Position numbers and translations under genes: made by a program. From Methanobacteriota archaeon (GTDB taxonomy: Archaea; Halobacteriota; Syntropharchaeia; JACQPP01), in contig JACQPP010000010.1 of the NCBI GenBank assembly GCA_016207465.1, forward strand, positions 1 to 19,694: DNA of 19,694 nt, given 5' to 3'. The notes below the pieces were generated by a model. That model was given only the letters and a program-made list of their open reading frames with translations, was not told the origin of the DNA and ran no database searches. The stretch's first letter is position 1. Each line of letters starts with the position of its first letter. Below, piece by piece: positions 1 to 7,887 of this stretch.

Positions 1-1827
1 AGAAGAGACCCGACCGCGGCGGTGGACGTCTTCAGCGGGAGGGTTCGGGTCGGGCCGAGCTGGGGTGAGGAGGGTGTCGCGGACGGTCTCCTCCAGGTCT
101 CCCTGGAAGCGGCGGATGGTGTTCCAGAAGAGGACCCCCAGGAGGATGGCGAGGGTGAGGAGGGCGAGGCCGGGGAGGATGCCTCCGTCTCCGCCGAGTT
201 CCTGGAGGGCCACCGGGGCGAAGGCGAGGAGGAGGACCAGGGCCATGGAGAGGGAGACGGTGGTTTGGATGGAGGCATGGACGGTGGGGTTGGCGAATGG
301 GGGGGCGTGTTGCCCGAGGACCTGGAGGGAGTAGTCGGTCATCTCCCTCATTCTCCGCAGGATGAGGATGGCCGAGGGGAGGGTGAGGACCAGGGCGAGG
401 AGGAGGGCGAGGCGGGCCACGTCCATCCACGGGGGGGTGATGCGGTCGAAGAGTTCCCCCAGGGGGGTCCCGGTGAGGTAGGTGGAGATGGAGCGCGCCA
501 CGGTCCAGATGGCGATGATGATGAGGGTGTTGGCGAGGATGTCGAGGAACTTGCGGGAGAGGACCCGGGTGACCTCCCGGTCCCGGCGGGCGGCCCCGGC
601 GAAGAGGGTGAGCCAGGAGGTGAGGGCCCCGAAGAAGTTCTTCACCCGGCGGGGGGCCCGCCGGTCAATCTCGGAGACCAGGCGGGGGCTCGCCCGGATG
701 AACGGGGGGGTCAGGAACGTGGTGGCCACGGCCACCGACACGATGAGGGGGTAGAGGAAGGGGCGGGTGACTCCCAGGTCGGCCCCCTGGCGGGCGATGA
801 CGAAGGAGAACTCGCCGATGCCCACCAGCCCCATCCCGGCGGCGAGGGCGGTGGCGCCCCCCTGGCCGGTGAGGTAGAGGCCGAGGCTGTTGGTGGCCAG
901 GCGTCCCCCCACGGTGAGGAGGGTGAGGAGGGCCACGGTGGGCAGGTGTCCCCCGAGGACCCGGGGGTCCACCAGCATCCCCACGCTGACGAAGAAGAGG
1001 ATGGCGAAGAGGTCCCGGAGGGGGCCGAGGGTGCGGTGGACCTCCTCCCGGCAGCGGGCCTCCGACACAATCATCCCCGCGAGGAAGGCCCCGAGGGCCG
1101 CGGAGAAGCCGCCCCGCCCCGAGAGGAGGGCGAGGCCGAGGCCGAACCCGAGGGCCCCCAGCATGGTGAGCTCCCGGGAATGGAACTGCTCGTGGACCCG
1201 GTCCAGGAAGCGGGGGTAGAACCGGAGCCCCAGCAGGAGGACCATGAAGAAGAAGAACAGGACCCCGAGGACGGTGGAGACCACCTCCCCCAGGTAGAAG
1301 CGGCCGATGAGGGAGGCGGAGCCCAGGAGGGCGAGGAGGACCACCGCGGCCAGGTCCTCCACGATGAGGATTCCCAGGATGAGCTGGCCGTGGCGGTGCT
1401 CCAGTTGGCCCATGTCCCGGAGGATTTTCACGATGATGGTGGTGCTGCTGATGGAGAGGGCCGCCCCCAGGTAGAGGGACTCCAGGGGGGACCACCCCAG
1501 GAGGCCACCGGCGGCGTTCCCCAGGGCAACCATCAGCAGCATCTTGAAGAGGGTGGCGAAGAGGGCCGCGAACCCCACCCGGCGGAACTTGGAGAAGGAG
1601 AACTCCAGCCCCACCGAGAACATCAGCAGCGTCACGCCGAGGTCGGCCAGGAGGGCCACCACCTCGGTGTTGGACACCCACCGGAGGGAGGCGGGCCCGA
1701 TGAGGGCCCCCACCACCAGGTAGGCCATCACCGCCGACTGCCGCAGGCGCGAGAAGACCAGCCCCGCCCCCAGGGCGAGGGCGAACACCACCGCCAAATC
1801 CTGCAGAATCGTGGAGGTCAACGCCAT
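1..1827 (-). CDS. CPA2-family cation/proton antiporter (KefB-like), C-terminus beyond window edge
   Basis: Membrane antiporter expected to exchange Na+ or K+ for protons. The reverse strand reads from ATG (MALTSTILQDLAVVFALALG) without a stop to the window edge, 609 codons. Residues 1 to about 385 form a run of hydrophobic helices with CPA2 hallmarks: SISSTTIIVKIL, then HGQLILGILIVEDLAAVVLL near residue 150 (the Glu-Asp of the ion site) and FLAGMIVSEA followed by FVSVGMLVDP near residue 280. After about residue 420 there is no visible RCK/TrkA nucleotide-binding domain. Instead about four more hydrophobic segments follow (for example LANTLIIIAIWTVA and LALLTLAILLGVLFW) before a basic tail. 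The ATG lies 6 nt after the stop of ahbAB, so the two are probably co-transcribed. The ion specificity cannot be read from sequence. A regulatory domain could still lie beyond the edge. Confidence 0.88.
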   Translation of the reverse strand, partial: MALTSTILQDLAVVFALALGAGLVFSRLRQSAVMAYLVVGALIGPASLRWVSNTEVVALLADLGVTLLMFSVGLEFSFSKFRRVGFAALFATLFKMLLMVALGNAAGGLLGWSPLESLYLGAALSISSTTIIVKILRDMGQLEHRHGQLILGILIVEDLAAVVLLALLGSASLIGRFYLGEVVSTVLGVLFFFFMVLLLGLRFYPRFLDRVHEQFHSRELTMLGALGFGLGLALLSGRGGFSAALGAFLAGMIVSEARCREEVHRTLGPLRDLFAILFFVSVGMLVDPRVLGGHLPTVALLTLLTVGGRLATNSLGLYLTGQGGATALAAGMGLVGIGEFSFVIARQGADLGVTRPFLYPLIVSVAVATTFLTPPFIRASPRLVSEIDRRAPRRVKNFFGALTSWLTLFAGAARRDREVTRVLSRKFLDILANTLIIIAIWTVARSISTYLTGTPLGELFDRITPPWMDVARLALLLALVLTLPSAILILRRMREMTDYSLQVLGQHAPPFANPTVHASIQTTVSLSMALVLLLAFAPVALQELGGDGGILPGLALLTLAILLGVLFWNTIRRFQGDLEETVRDTLLTPARPDPNPPAEDVHRRGRVSS

Positions 1828-1833
1828 CGCGTC

Positions 1834-2874
1834 TCAGGAATGTTGGGCCTCCCACTCCGTCTCGGCCTCGGTGAAGTATTCCACCCGGACCTTCTTGTAT
1901 TCCCGGGTGCTGTAGAGGGCAGCCCGCTCTGTGATTCCGGTCTCCCGGCCGATGGCGTCCAGGACCTTCTCGCACTCGGGCTTGGTGCGGGCGTGGACCA
2001 TGGTGAAGATGTTGTAGGGCCAGTCCTCGTAGGTGGGCCGCAGGTAGCAGTGGGAGACGGCGTTGAAGTTGGCCATCTTCTCCCCGATGTCCTCGGCGCG
2101 CTCCGCGGGGACCGCCCAGACCCCCATAGCGTTGGACGTGAACCCTGCGCGGCGGTGGTGGAGGACAGCGGCGAACCTGCGCATCTGGTTCCGCTCCTGG
2201 AACCGCCGGGCCCCCTCCAGGAGCCGGGGGGCGGTGAGGCCATCGCCGTCCCCGTGGGCCAGGGCCGTGAAGGGCTCGGGGACCAGGGGGAGGTCCCTCT
2301 GGAGGGCCCGGATGAGCCGGATGTCCTCCGGGGTGACGGGGTGCTTCACCGTGCGGTGTTTCTCGCTGAACCCCTGGTATTTGCTCTGGGCGGTGGGGTC
2401 CTCCTCCCCGGTGATGTCCAGTTTCACTCCAATCTTGAAGAGGCGGAGGGTGGGCATGAGCCGGATGACCCCCGCCCCCGATTTTTCCCCCAGGATTTCC
2501 ACGGTCCGCTCCAGCCCGAGGCGGCTGTGGGGGGGAACCGCGATGGTGAACCAGAGGTTGTAGGGGTGGTTCCTCCGGTAGTTGTGGGAGACCCCCGGGT
2601 GGCCGCTGATGGCCCGGGCCCCCGCGTCGAGACATGGGGGGTCGAACTTGGCGGCCACCAGGCTCGACCGGTATCCCAGGTTGCGGGTGTCGAAGATGGC
2701 CGAAATCTGCCGCACAATGCGGTTCTTCTTCATCCGGGCGACCCGCTCGATGGCATCCTCCTCCGTGGTCCCGTGCTTCTCCGCCAGGGCCCGAAAGGGG
2801 CGCTCCACCAGGGGGAAGTCCCACTGGATGGTGTTCAGCAGGCTACGGTCCAATTCATCCAGTTCCAGGGGCAT
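1834..2874 (-). CDS. ahbAB: Siroheme decarboxylase, AhbA-AhbB fusion
   Basis: Cytoplasmic enzyme of the alternative haem pathway, removing two acetate carboxyls from sirohaem to give 12,18-didecarboxysirohaem. The 346-residue protein holds two Lrp/AsnC-like halves in one chain. Half one (about 1-165) starts DELDRSLLNTIQWDFPLVERPF and contains HPGVSHNYRRNHPYNLWFT. Half two (about 180-346) starts RLIRALQRDLPLVPEPF and contains FNAVSHCYLRPTYEDWPYN. The VSHxYxRxxxxxxPYN signature in both halves separates this family from ordinary Lrp regulators. In most archaea and sulfate reducers the two are separate subunits, and here they are fused with a short linker. The start is an ATG about 27 nt from an AT-rich promoter core, consistent with a short or absent leader. 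The linked NirDLGH proteins of haem d1 synthesis are an alternative, but no nir genes are in view. Confidence 0.9.
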   Translation of the reverse strand: MPLELDELDRSLLNTIQWDFPLVERPFRALAEKHGTTEEDAIERVARMKKNRIVRQISAIFDTRNLGYRSSLVAAKFDPPCLDAGARAISGHPGVSHNYRRNHPYNLWFTIAVPPHSRLGLERTVEILGEKSGAGVIRLMPTLRLFKIGVKLDITGEEDPTAQSKYQGFSEKHRTVKHPVTPEDIRLIRALQRDLPLVPEPFTALAHGDGDGLTAPRLLEGARRFQERNQMRRFAAVLHHRRAGFTSNAMGVWAVPAERAEDIGEKMANFNAVSHCYLRPTYEDWPYNIFTMVHARTKPECEKVLDAIGRETGITERAALYSTREYKKVRVEYFTEAETEWEAQHS

Positions 2875-2898
2875 GCCTACGTTCTCTTACCGATAGAA

Positions 2899-2909
2899 AG
2901 AATAAAAAA
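2899..2909. promoter_or_regulatory. Shared AT-rich promoter core for divergent ahbAB and yjbQ
   Basis: The tract AAGAATAAAAAA is the only AT-rich stretch in the 57-nt gap between two divergent ATGs. It lies about 25-31 nt from each start, the usual TATA-to-start distance for leaderless archaeal genes. Promoter activity is inferred. Confidence 0.55.
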
Positions 2910-2931
2910 CCTATCCGTGCCTCTCTCTGAC

Positions 2932-3351
2932 ATGCGCGTCGAGACCCGCACCCTGGAGTTCGAGACCCGGGGCAACACCCAGGTCCTTGACATCACCCGC
3001 CGGGTGGCCGAGGCCATCCGCTCCGCCCATCTCACCCGGGGCATCGTCTCCCTCTTCGTCCCCGGCTCCACGGGGGCCCTCACCACCATGGAGCATGAGC
3101 CCGGGGCCGTGGAGGACCTTCAGGGGGCACTGGAGCGGCTCTTCCCCCGGGGGGCCCCCTACCGCCACAACCACACCGGGGGGGACGACAACGGACACAG
3201 CCACCTCCGGGCGAGCCTCCTCGGCCCCAGCCTCACCGTGCCCGTCGAGGAGGGGCGGATGCGGCTGGGGACCTGGCAGCAGATTGTGTTCATTGACATG
3301 GATACCCGGCCTCGGAGGAGGGAGATTGTGGTGCAGTTCATCGGCGAATAA
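2932..3351 (+). CDS. yjbQ: YjbQ/UPF0047 family protein (secondary thiamine-phosphate synthase type)
   Basis: A 139-residue single-domain protein. Family marks are GIVSLFVPGSTGALTTMEHE near residue 40, the His-rich stretch RHNHTGGDDNGHSHLRASLL near residue 80, and VPVEEGRMRLGTWQQIVFID near residue 105. Some members have a weak thiamine-phosphate synthase activity, but the physiological role of the family is not settled, so the reaction is a family inference. I chose the ATG at 2932 because it lies about 27 nt from the AT-rich core. An in-frame GTG 15 nt upstream would add MPLSD. The gene is divergent from ahbAB and followed, with its own TATA-like box, by pheA. Confidence 0.85.
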   Translation: MRVETRTLEFETRGNTQVLDITRRVAEAIRSAHLTRGIVSLFVPGSTGALTTMEHEPGAVEDLQGALERLFPRGAPYRHNHTGGDDNGHSHLRASLLGPSLTVPVEEGRMRLGTWQQIVFIDMDTRPRRREIVVQFIGE

Positions 3352-3352
3352 G

Positions 3353-3360
3353 CCTTTATG
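3353..3360 (+). promoter_or_regulatory. TATA-like box of pheA
   Basis: CCTTTATG lies directly after the yjbQ stop and about 29 nt before the pheA ATG, matching the promoter-like motif seen at other starts in this window. Confidence 0.5.
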
Positions 3361-3385
3361 GTGTGGGGCCTCCGACTATTGCCCC

Positions 3386-4222
3386 ATGGCGTCCCCCCGC
3401 AGGTCCTCCCCGGTCGGCCGGGGCCCCATCGCGGTCTTGGGCCCCGAGGGCTCCTTCTCCGCGGAGGCCGCCCGCCGGTGGAGCCCCCGCGCCCCGCTTC
3501 GCTTGTGCGGCTCCATCTACGATGCGGTGGAGGCGGCGGCCCGGGGCCTCGTCCCGAGGGCCATCATCCCTCTGGAGAACTCGGTGGAGGGCTCGGTGGG
3601 GGAGGCCATGGACCTCCTCCGGGAGCACTCGCTCCCCATCACCGCGGAGGTCCCCCTGCCGGTGCGCTATTGTCTCCTCTCCCGCGGCCCCGTGGGGGGG
3701 GTGCGGGAGGTGGCGAGCCACCCGCAGGCCCTGGGCCAGTGCCGATTGTGGCTCCACCGGCACCTCCCGGGGGTTCGCCTCCGGGAGACGTCGAGCACGG
3801 CGGAGGCGGCCCGCCGCGCGGCCCGCCATGGGGGGACGGCGGCCATCGCCGGACAGAGGGCCGCAGTCCTCTATGGCCTCCGGGTCCTGAGGCGGGACAT
3901 CCAGGATTCCCCGGAGAACACCACCCGCTTCGTGGTCCTCGGGGGCGGGCCCCCGGGTCCCACGGGCCGGGACAAGACCTCCATCCTGGTCACCTTGCAG
4001 AGGGACCGTCCCGGGGCCCTCCATGAGATTCTGGGGGAGTTCGCCCGGCGGCGCATCAACCTCACCCGCATCGAGTCCCGCCCGGCGAAGCGGGCCCTGG
4101 GGGACTACGTGTTCTACATTGACTGCGAGGGGCACCGGGAGGACCCCCGGGTGGGGGCGGCCCTGGCGGGAATCGCGGGGAAGGCGGCCCTGCGGGTCCT
4201 GGGCAGTTACCCGCGGGCTTGA
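3386..4222 (+). CDS. pheA: Prephenate dehydratase with C-terminal ACT domain
   Basis: Converts prephenate to phenylpyruvate in phenylalanine synthesis, in the cytoplasm. The 278-residue protein is the stand-alone PDT plus ACT form without chorismate mutase. It opens with IAVLGPEGSFSAEAARRW, has IIPLENSVEGSVGEAMDLL near residue 65, and carries the catalytic Thr-Arg-Phe in NTTRFVVLG near residue 179. The ACT domain (about 195-275) shows RDRPGALHEILGEFARR and ESRPAKRALGDYVFYIDCEG. The ESRP motif in this domain binds phenylalanine in known members, so feedback inhibition is expected. ATG at 3386 is supported by the upstream TATA-like box. The residues before the first beta strand are not conserved. 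The 3' end overlaps the convergent hydrolase gene by 16 nt. Confidence 0.95.
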   Translation: MASPRRSSPVGRGPIAVLGPEGSFSAEAARRWSPRAPLRLCGSIYDAVEAAARGLVPRAIIPLENSVEGSVGEAMDLLREHSLPITAEVPLPVRYCLLSRGPVGGVREVASHPQALGQCRLWLHRHLPGVRLRETSSTAEAARRAARHGGTAAIAGQRAAVLYGLRVLRRDIQDSPENTTRFVVLGGGPPGPTGRDKTSILVTLQRDRPGALHEILGEFARRRINLTRIESRPAKRALGDYVFYIDCEGHREDPRVGAALAGIAGKAALRVLGSYPRA

Positions 4223-5964
4223 GCCGCATCCGGCGGCGGGCCCGGGACCGTCTCCCTGCGGCTCTGGTGTGCGCTCCAGAGGATGAGGGCCCCGCATCCC
4301 ATGACGAGGAGGGTTCCCCCTCCGGGGAGGAGGGCCACGATTCCCTTGGAGAGGATGTTGGCGAGGAGCATGAGGCCGGTGGTGAGGGAGGCGGGGACGA
4401 GGGCGAGGAGACCGGCCAGGCGGGGCCAGCGGAGGACGAGGAGGGGGAGGAGGAGGGTGGCGGCGGCCACCAGGAGGGGGAGCATGGGGTGGACCTGGGG
4501 GCTGTATTCGCGGGTGGCCTCCCAGAATGTGAGGCGGGTGCGGCCGGAGAACTCCGCGAAGGGGAGGAGGGTGGCGAGGCTCGCCGTGATGGCGCAGAGG
4601 AGGCGGAATCTTGCGCCGGGGGTTTCGAGCCGCCTCCGGAGGGGGACCTGGAGCCGATGAGCGAGGCCCGCGGCGGCCCCCAGGGGGATGAGGAAGAGAA
4701 GGGCCTGGAGGAGGGGGCTCGGGGGGAGGACCTGGATGGGGGCGCTGTCCTGGATGACCCCCCGGCCGATGGCGCTGGTGTAGTAGAGGGTCCCCGTGGC
4801 CCCCGGCGGGAGGAAGGTAGTCCAGGCATCGCCTTGGGGCTCCATGGGGCGGGTGTCGAATCGGTCCCAGGGGAACTCGCCGCGGGTGTGGAGGACGGCC
4901 CGGTCGGCGTTCTGGATGCGGGTGGTGATGCGGATGCTCCCGTCGGGCTGGGGCTCGGTCTGCTCTTCGATGCGGGCGTAGGGGGGCCCCCCGCGGAGAT
5001 AGTGGTCGAGGAAGTAGGGGACCGCGTCGTTCCAGGGGCCGTGGTAGGCGTGGCCCATGTTGGGGAGGAGGCTCATGGCCCGGGGGCCGGGGAGGGCCTC
5101 GTAGGTGCGCATGGCCGCGGGCCAGTTGAAGAACTCGTCGTCGGTCCCGATGAGCATGAGCACCGGCTTCCGGAGGCGGGGGAGGTAGAACTTGGGGTCG
5201 AAGGCCCCGGCGAGGCGGCGGGTCTCGGGGCTCTCGGCGGTGACGCGGCTGGGGACCAGGATGTTGAGGGCGCTCCCCCGGCGGGCGCTGTCAATGAAGT
5301 CCCCGCTGGCCACCGCGGGGACCGCCGCCCGGATGCGGGGGTCGAGGGCCGCGGCGAGGAAGGAGGTGACGCCTCCCTGGGAGCCCCCGAGGATGGCGAT
5401 TTTATCGGGGTCCACCTCCTCCATCCCCCGGAGGACGGTGACCGCGCGCATGGCCATGTAGACGTTGCGGGCCAGGTAGGAGTCCTGGGGGCCCCCCTCG
5501 ACCCGCGCGAGGGTCTCCGGGGTGTTCCCGGGTCCCGTGGACTTTCCCTGGCCGGGGCTGCTGAGGGCCAGGGTGGTGACATTGTAGAGGCGGCTCATGT
5601 TCTCCGCGAGCCACTGGAGGTCCCCCTCGGCCTGCCCCCCGAATCCGTGGAGGAAAATGTAGCCGGGGAGCCCCCGCGCGCCGGGGGGATGGTAAAGGTA
5701 ACCATGGATGGTGATGGTTTCACCCTTGTGGGTTTCCGAGTAGAAGCGCACCTGGGACTCCACCAGGGGGCCCGTCTGGTTGGGGATGGTGCGGGTGGCC
5801 TCCCGGGTGGCGCGGGTGGGCTCCTCCAGGCCCCGGAGGTCCCAGAAGGAGAGGTCTGGGGTGTCGATTCGCGGGGGGGGAATCTGGGGGGAGAGGGCCA
5901 GCGCCAGGACCACCAGGGCCCCCAGGGCCAGCAGGGGGCGGGGGAGGGGCCCGGGGGGCTTCAT
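4207..5964 (-). CDS. Membrane-anchored alpha/beta hydrolase (acetyl xylan esterase/prolyl oligopeptidase-like) with C-terminal membrane domain
   Basis: A 585-residue protein in three parts. Residues about 9-27 are a hydrophobic signal anchor (LLALGALVVLALALSP). Residues about 60-330 are a serine-hydrolase fold: HGFGG oxyanion region near 123, the nucleophile elbow ILGGSQGGV near 194, an acid in LIGTDDEFFNWP near 275, and the catalytic His in NMGHAYHGPW near 305. A beta-rich stretch follows, then four or five transmembrane helices from about 430 to the end. The catalytic domain would lie outside the membrane between the anchors. Substrate is unknown; acetyl ester, other ester or peptide are all possible. 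ATG at 5964 is about 31 nt from an AT-rich core shared with the divergent citrate synthase gene. Its stop lies inside the convergent pheA. Confidence 0.85.
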   Translation of the reverse strand: MKPPGPLPRPLLALGALVVLALALSPQIPPPRIDTPDLSFWDLRGLEEPTRATREATRTIPNQTGPLVESQVRFYSETHKGETITIHGYLYHPPGARGLPGYIFLHGFGGQAEGDLQWLAENMSRLYNVTTLALSSPGQGKSTGPGNTPETLARVEGGPQDSYLARNVYMAMRAVTVLRGMEEVDPDKIAILGGSQGGVTSFLAAALDPRIRAAVPAVASGDFIDSARRGSALNILVPSRVTAESPETRRLAGAFDPKFYLPRLRKPVLMLIGTDDEFFNWPAAMRTYEALPGPRAMSLLPNMGHAYHGPWNDAVPYFLDHYLRGGPPYARIEEQTEPQPDGSIRITTRIQNADRAVLHTRGEFPWDRFDTRPMEPQGDAWTTFLPPGATGTLYYTSAIGRGVIQDSAPIQVLPPSPLLQALLFLIPLGAAAGLAHRLQVPLRRRLETPGARFRLLCAITASLATLLPFAEFSGRTRLTFWEATREYSPQVHPMLPLLVAAATLLLPLLVLRWPRLAGLLALVPASLTTGLMLLANILSKGIVALLPGGGTLLVMGCGALILWSAHQSRRETVPGPPPDAAQARG

Positions 5965-5988
5965 GGCGCGCCCTTCGACCCGGGAAGC

Positions 5989-6000
5989 CAAAAAGATATA
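5989..6000. promoter_or_regulatory. Shared AT-rich promoter core for divergent hydrolase and citrate synthase
   Basis: AAAAAGATATA sits in the middle of the 65-nt gap, about 25-36 nt from either start codon. It is the only plausible TATA element for both genes. Inferred from position and composition. Confidence 0.5.
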
Positions 6001-6029
6001 GTCCCCGCCATCGTAGGTGAGGGTTGCGA

Positions 6030-7226
6030 GTGAAGGAGATGGTGGAATACATCCCCGGCCTGGAGGGAGTCCCGGCGGCCCGGTCCCGCATCTGCCACAT
6101 TGACGGGGAGCAGGGTATCCTGGAGTACCAGGGGTATCCCATCGAGGAGCTGGCGGCACACAGCGACTTCATCGAGACCTCTTACCTGCTTCTCACCGGT
6201 GAACTCCCGAGCACCCGGGACCTGGAGGCCTTCCGCAACGAGGTCTTGCACCATCGCCGGCTCAAGTTCCGGCTGGTGGACTTCCTCAAGGCCCTCCCCG
6301 AGGGGGGACACCCCATGGACAGCCTGCAGGCGGCGGTGGCGGCCCTGGGGATGTTTTATCCCCGGACGTCGGTCCACGACACCGACCTCAGCCGCCACTC
6401 GGTGGTGCGCCTCATCGCCAAGCTGCCCACCCTGGTGGCCACCATCCACCGCATCCGCCAGGGGGACGAGCCCCTCCAGCCCCGGGACGACCTCTCCCAC
6501 TCGTCCAACTTCCTCTACATGATGACCGAGGAGGTCCCCGACCCGGTGGTGGAGCGCATCTTCGACCAGACCCTCATCCTCCACGCGGAGCACAGCATGA
6601 ACGCCTCCACCTTCTGCGCCCGGGTCACCGCCTCCACCGAGGCCGACGCCTACACCGTGGTCTCCTCGGCCATCGGTGCCCTCACGGGGCCCCTCCACGG
6701 GGGGGCCAACGAGGCGGTGGTCCGCATGCTCGAGGAGGTCGGGGGCCCCGACCGGGTCCGGGGCTACCTGGAGAAGCGGCTGGCGGCCAAGAAGAAGGTC
6801 CCCGGCTTCGGCCACCGGGTCTACCGCGTCAAGGACCCCCGGGCCCTCATCCTGCAGAAACTGGAGGAGCAGCTCTCCCGCCACCTGGGGGAGAACACCC
6901 TCGCCCAAGTGGCCAGGGAGGTCGAGCGCGTCATGAATGAGAGGGTGGCCACCAAAGGGGTCTACGCCAACGTGGACTTCTTCTCCGGCCTCATCTACCG
7001 CCAGATTGGAATCCCCACCGACCTCTTCACCCCCCTCTTCGCCATCGCCCGGGTCTCCGGCTGGCTGGCCCACTGGCTCGAACAACTGGAGGACAACCGC
7101 ATCTTCCGCCCCGACCAGGTCTACACCGGCAAACACGGGAAGCCATACATCCGCCCCGAGCAGCGCGGGCCCCCCGGCCCCGTGCCCCTCTTCCGGGTCC
7201 CCGCCGCCCACGGCAAAGAGCATTAA
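6030..7226 (+). CDS. gltA: Citrate synthase
   Basis: Condenses oxaloacetate and acetyl-CoA to citrate, the entry step of the TCA cycle. The roughly 398-residue protein has the archaeal dimeric length. Visible marks: SYLLLTGELP near residue 55, HAEHSMNASTFCARVTAST near 190, the first catalytic His in GALTGPLHGGANEAV near 222, the second in PGFGHRVYRVKDPRA near 262, and the catalytic Asp in NVDFFSGLIYRQIGIP near 313. The start is uncertain. I prefer GTG at 6030, which has GGTGAG 8 nt upstream; TTG at 6024 or ATG at 6039 are in frame. The family also contains 2-methylcitrate synthases, which I cannot exclude, though no prp genes are near. The stop codon shares a TTAA with the stop of the convergent gene. 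Confidence 0.95.
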   Translation: MKEMVEYIPGLEGVPAARSRICHIDGEQGILEYQGYPIEELAAHSDFIETSYLLLTGELPSTRDLEAFRNEVLHHRRLKFRLVDFLKALPEGGHPMDSLQAAVAALGMFYPRTSVHDTDLSRHSVVRLIAKLPTLVATIHRIRQGDEPLQPRDDLSHSSNFLYMMTEEVPDPVVERIFDQTLILHAEHSMNASTFCARVTASTEADAYTVVSSAIGALTGPLHGGANEAVVRMLEEVGGPDRVRGYLEKRLAAKKKVPGFGHRVYRVKDPRALILQKLEEQLSRHLGENTLAQVAREVERVMNERVATKGVYANVDFFSGLIYRQIGIPTDLFTPLFAIARVSGWLAHWLEQLEDNRIFRPDQVYTGKHGKPYIRPEQRGPPGPVPLFRVPAAHGKEH

Positions 7227-7786
7227 ACGCGGTATTCGTCCTTCAGGGGCTTCGGCGGGAGGGGGAACATGGACTTGAATGCCTCGGGGTCCCGGGCCGC
7301 CTCCTGCAGGTGCTTGCGGACCATGGCGAGGAGGTCCTCCGAGATGAACTTCTCCGCGGCCGCCTTCACCTGGAGAGCCACCTCCACCAGGCCCCGGACA
7401 TCCCCGTCCTCCGGCTCCAGCGGGGCCTCCTCCAGGGTCTTCTCCTTCAGGCGGTTCAGGAGTCCCAGCACCCTCTGGACCTCCGCGGGCTCCAGGGCCT
7501 CCATCTGGGCCCGGAAGATGCGGCCCAGTTCCTCCGTGGAGACCTCCCCCGTCAGGGGAAGGGGCTTCACCATCCGCCGGAGGGGAAGGATGAGCTGGTA
7601 TCCCGAGAGGAACTCCCGGTAGGCGGTGTCCAGGTTCTCCCGGGCGTGGGCCATGCAGAGGAGCCGGCTGGAGCGGTCCCCCGACGGGTTCCCGCCCAGG
7701 CGGAGATACTTGTGGAAGCGCTCCACCGCCTGGTAGAATGCCACCACCCCCTCCAGGGGCATCTCGCTCTTGATTTCAAGGGCCAT
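7223..7786 (-). CDS. Hypothetical helical protein
   Basis: A 187-residue protein I do not recognise. It begins MALEIKSEMPLEGVVAFYQA and is predicted by eye to be almost entirely alpha-helical, with no cysteine cluster, no signal sequence and no membrane segment. The segment around residues 40-65 (SSRLLCMAHARENLDTAYRE) resembles a tetratricopeptide-like helical pair, but I cannot show a repeat. The C-terminus ends in basic and proline-rich residues (PLPPKPLKDEYRV). ATG at 7786 is preferred over the upstream in-frame ATG at 7837 because TTATAGAAA lies about 33 nt before it. It is convergent with citrate synthase, overlapping by 4 nt, and divergent from the coiled-coil gene. Confidence 0.7.
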   Translation of the reverse strand: MALEIKSEMPLEGVVAFYQAVERFHKYLRLGGNPSGDRSSRLLCMAHARENLDTAYREFLSGYQLILPLRRMVKPLPLTGEVSTEELGRIFRAQMEALEPAEVQRVLGLLNRLKEKTLEEAPLEPEDGDVRGLVEVALQVKAAAEKFISEDLLAMVRKHLQEAARDPEAFKSMFPLPPKPLKDEYRV

Positions 7787-7813
7787 GCGCGTCCCCGGGG
7801 AGACTCTCGGCCG

Positions 7814-7825
7814 CTTTCTATAAGA
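7814..7825 (-). promoter_or_regulatory. TATA-like box of the hypothetical helical gene
   Basis: On the minus strand CTTATAGAAAG lies about 30-38 nt before the ATG at 7786. Position and composition only. Confidence 0.45.
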
Positions 7826-7837
7826 AGCCCCCTCCAA

Positions 7838-7846
7838 AACCTTTAT
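7838..7846 (+). promoter_or_regulatory. AACCTTTAT promoter box of the coiled-coil gene
   Basis: AACCTTTAT is one of four identical boxes in the window located before start codons (others at 9424-9432 minus, 12291-12299 plus, 14212-14220 minus). Start codon is 41 nt downstream, implying a short leader of about 15-20 nt. Confidence 0.5.
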
Positions 7847-7887
7847 CTTTTTTCCAGCCGAGAGGCGAAGGCGAGATTGGAAAGAAG

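Noticed and set aside
22..2931. Very long open plus-strand frame opposite the antiporter and ahbAB genes, continuous with yjbQ
   Set aside because: Its product is low-complexity Gly/Glu/Pro/His, as expected from the antisense of G+C-rich codons. The minus strand encodes two clear families. Only the part from 2932 is a real gene.
4219..6033. Plus-strand frame of about 600 codons over the hydrolase gene
   Set aside because: Glu/Gly-rich antisense shadow; the minus strand has a complete catalytic triad and membrane segments.
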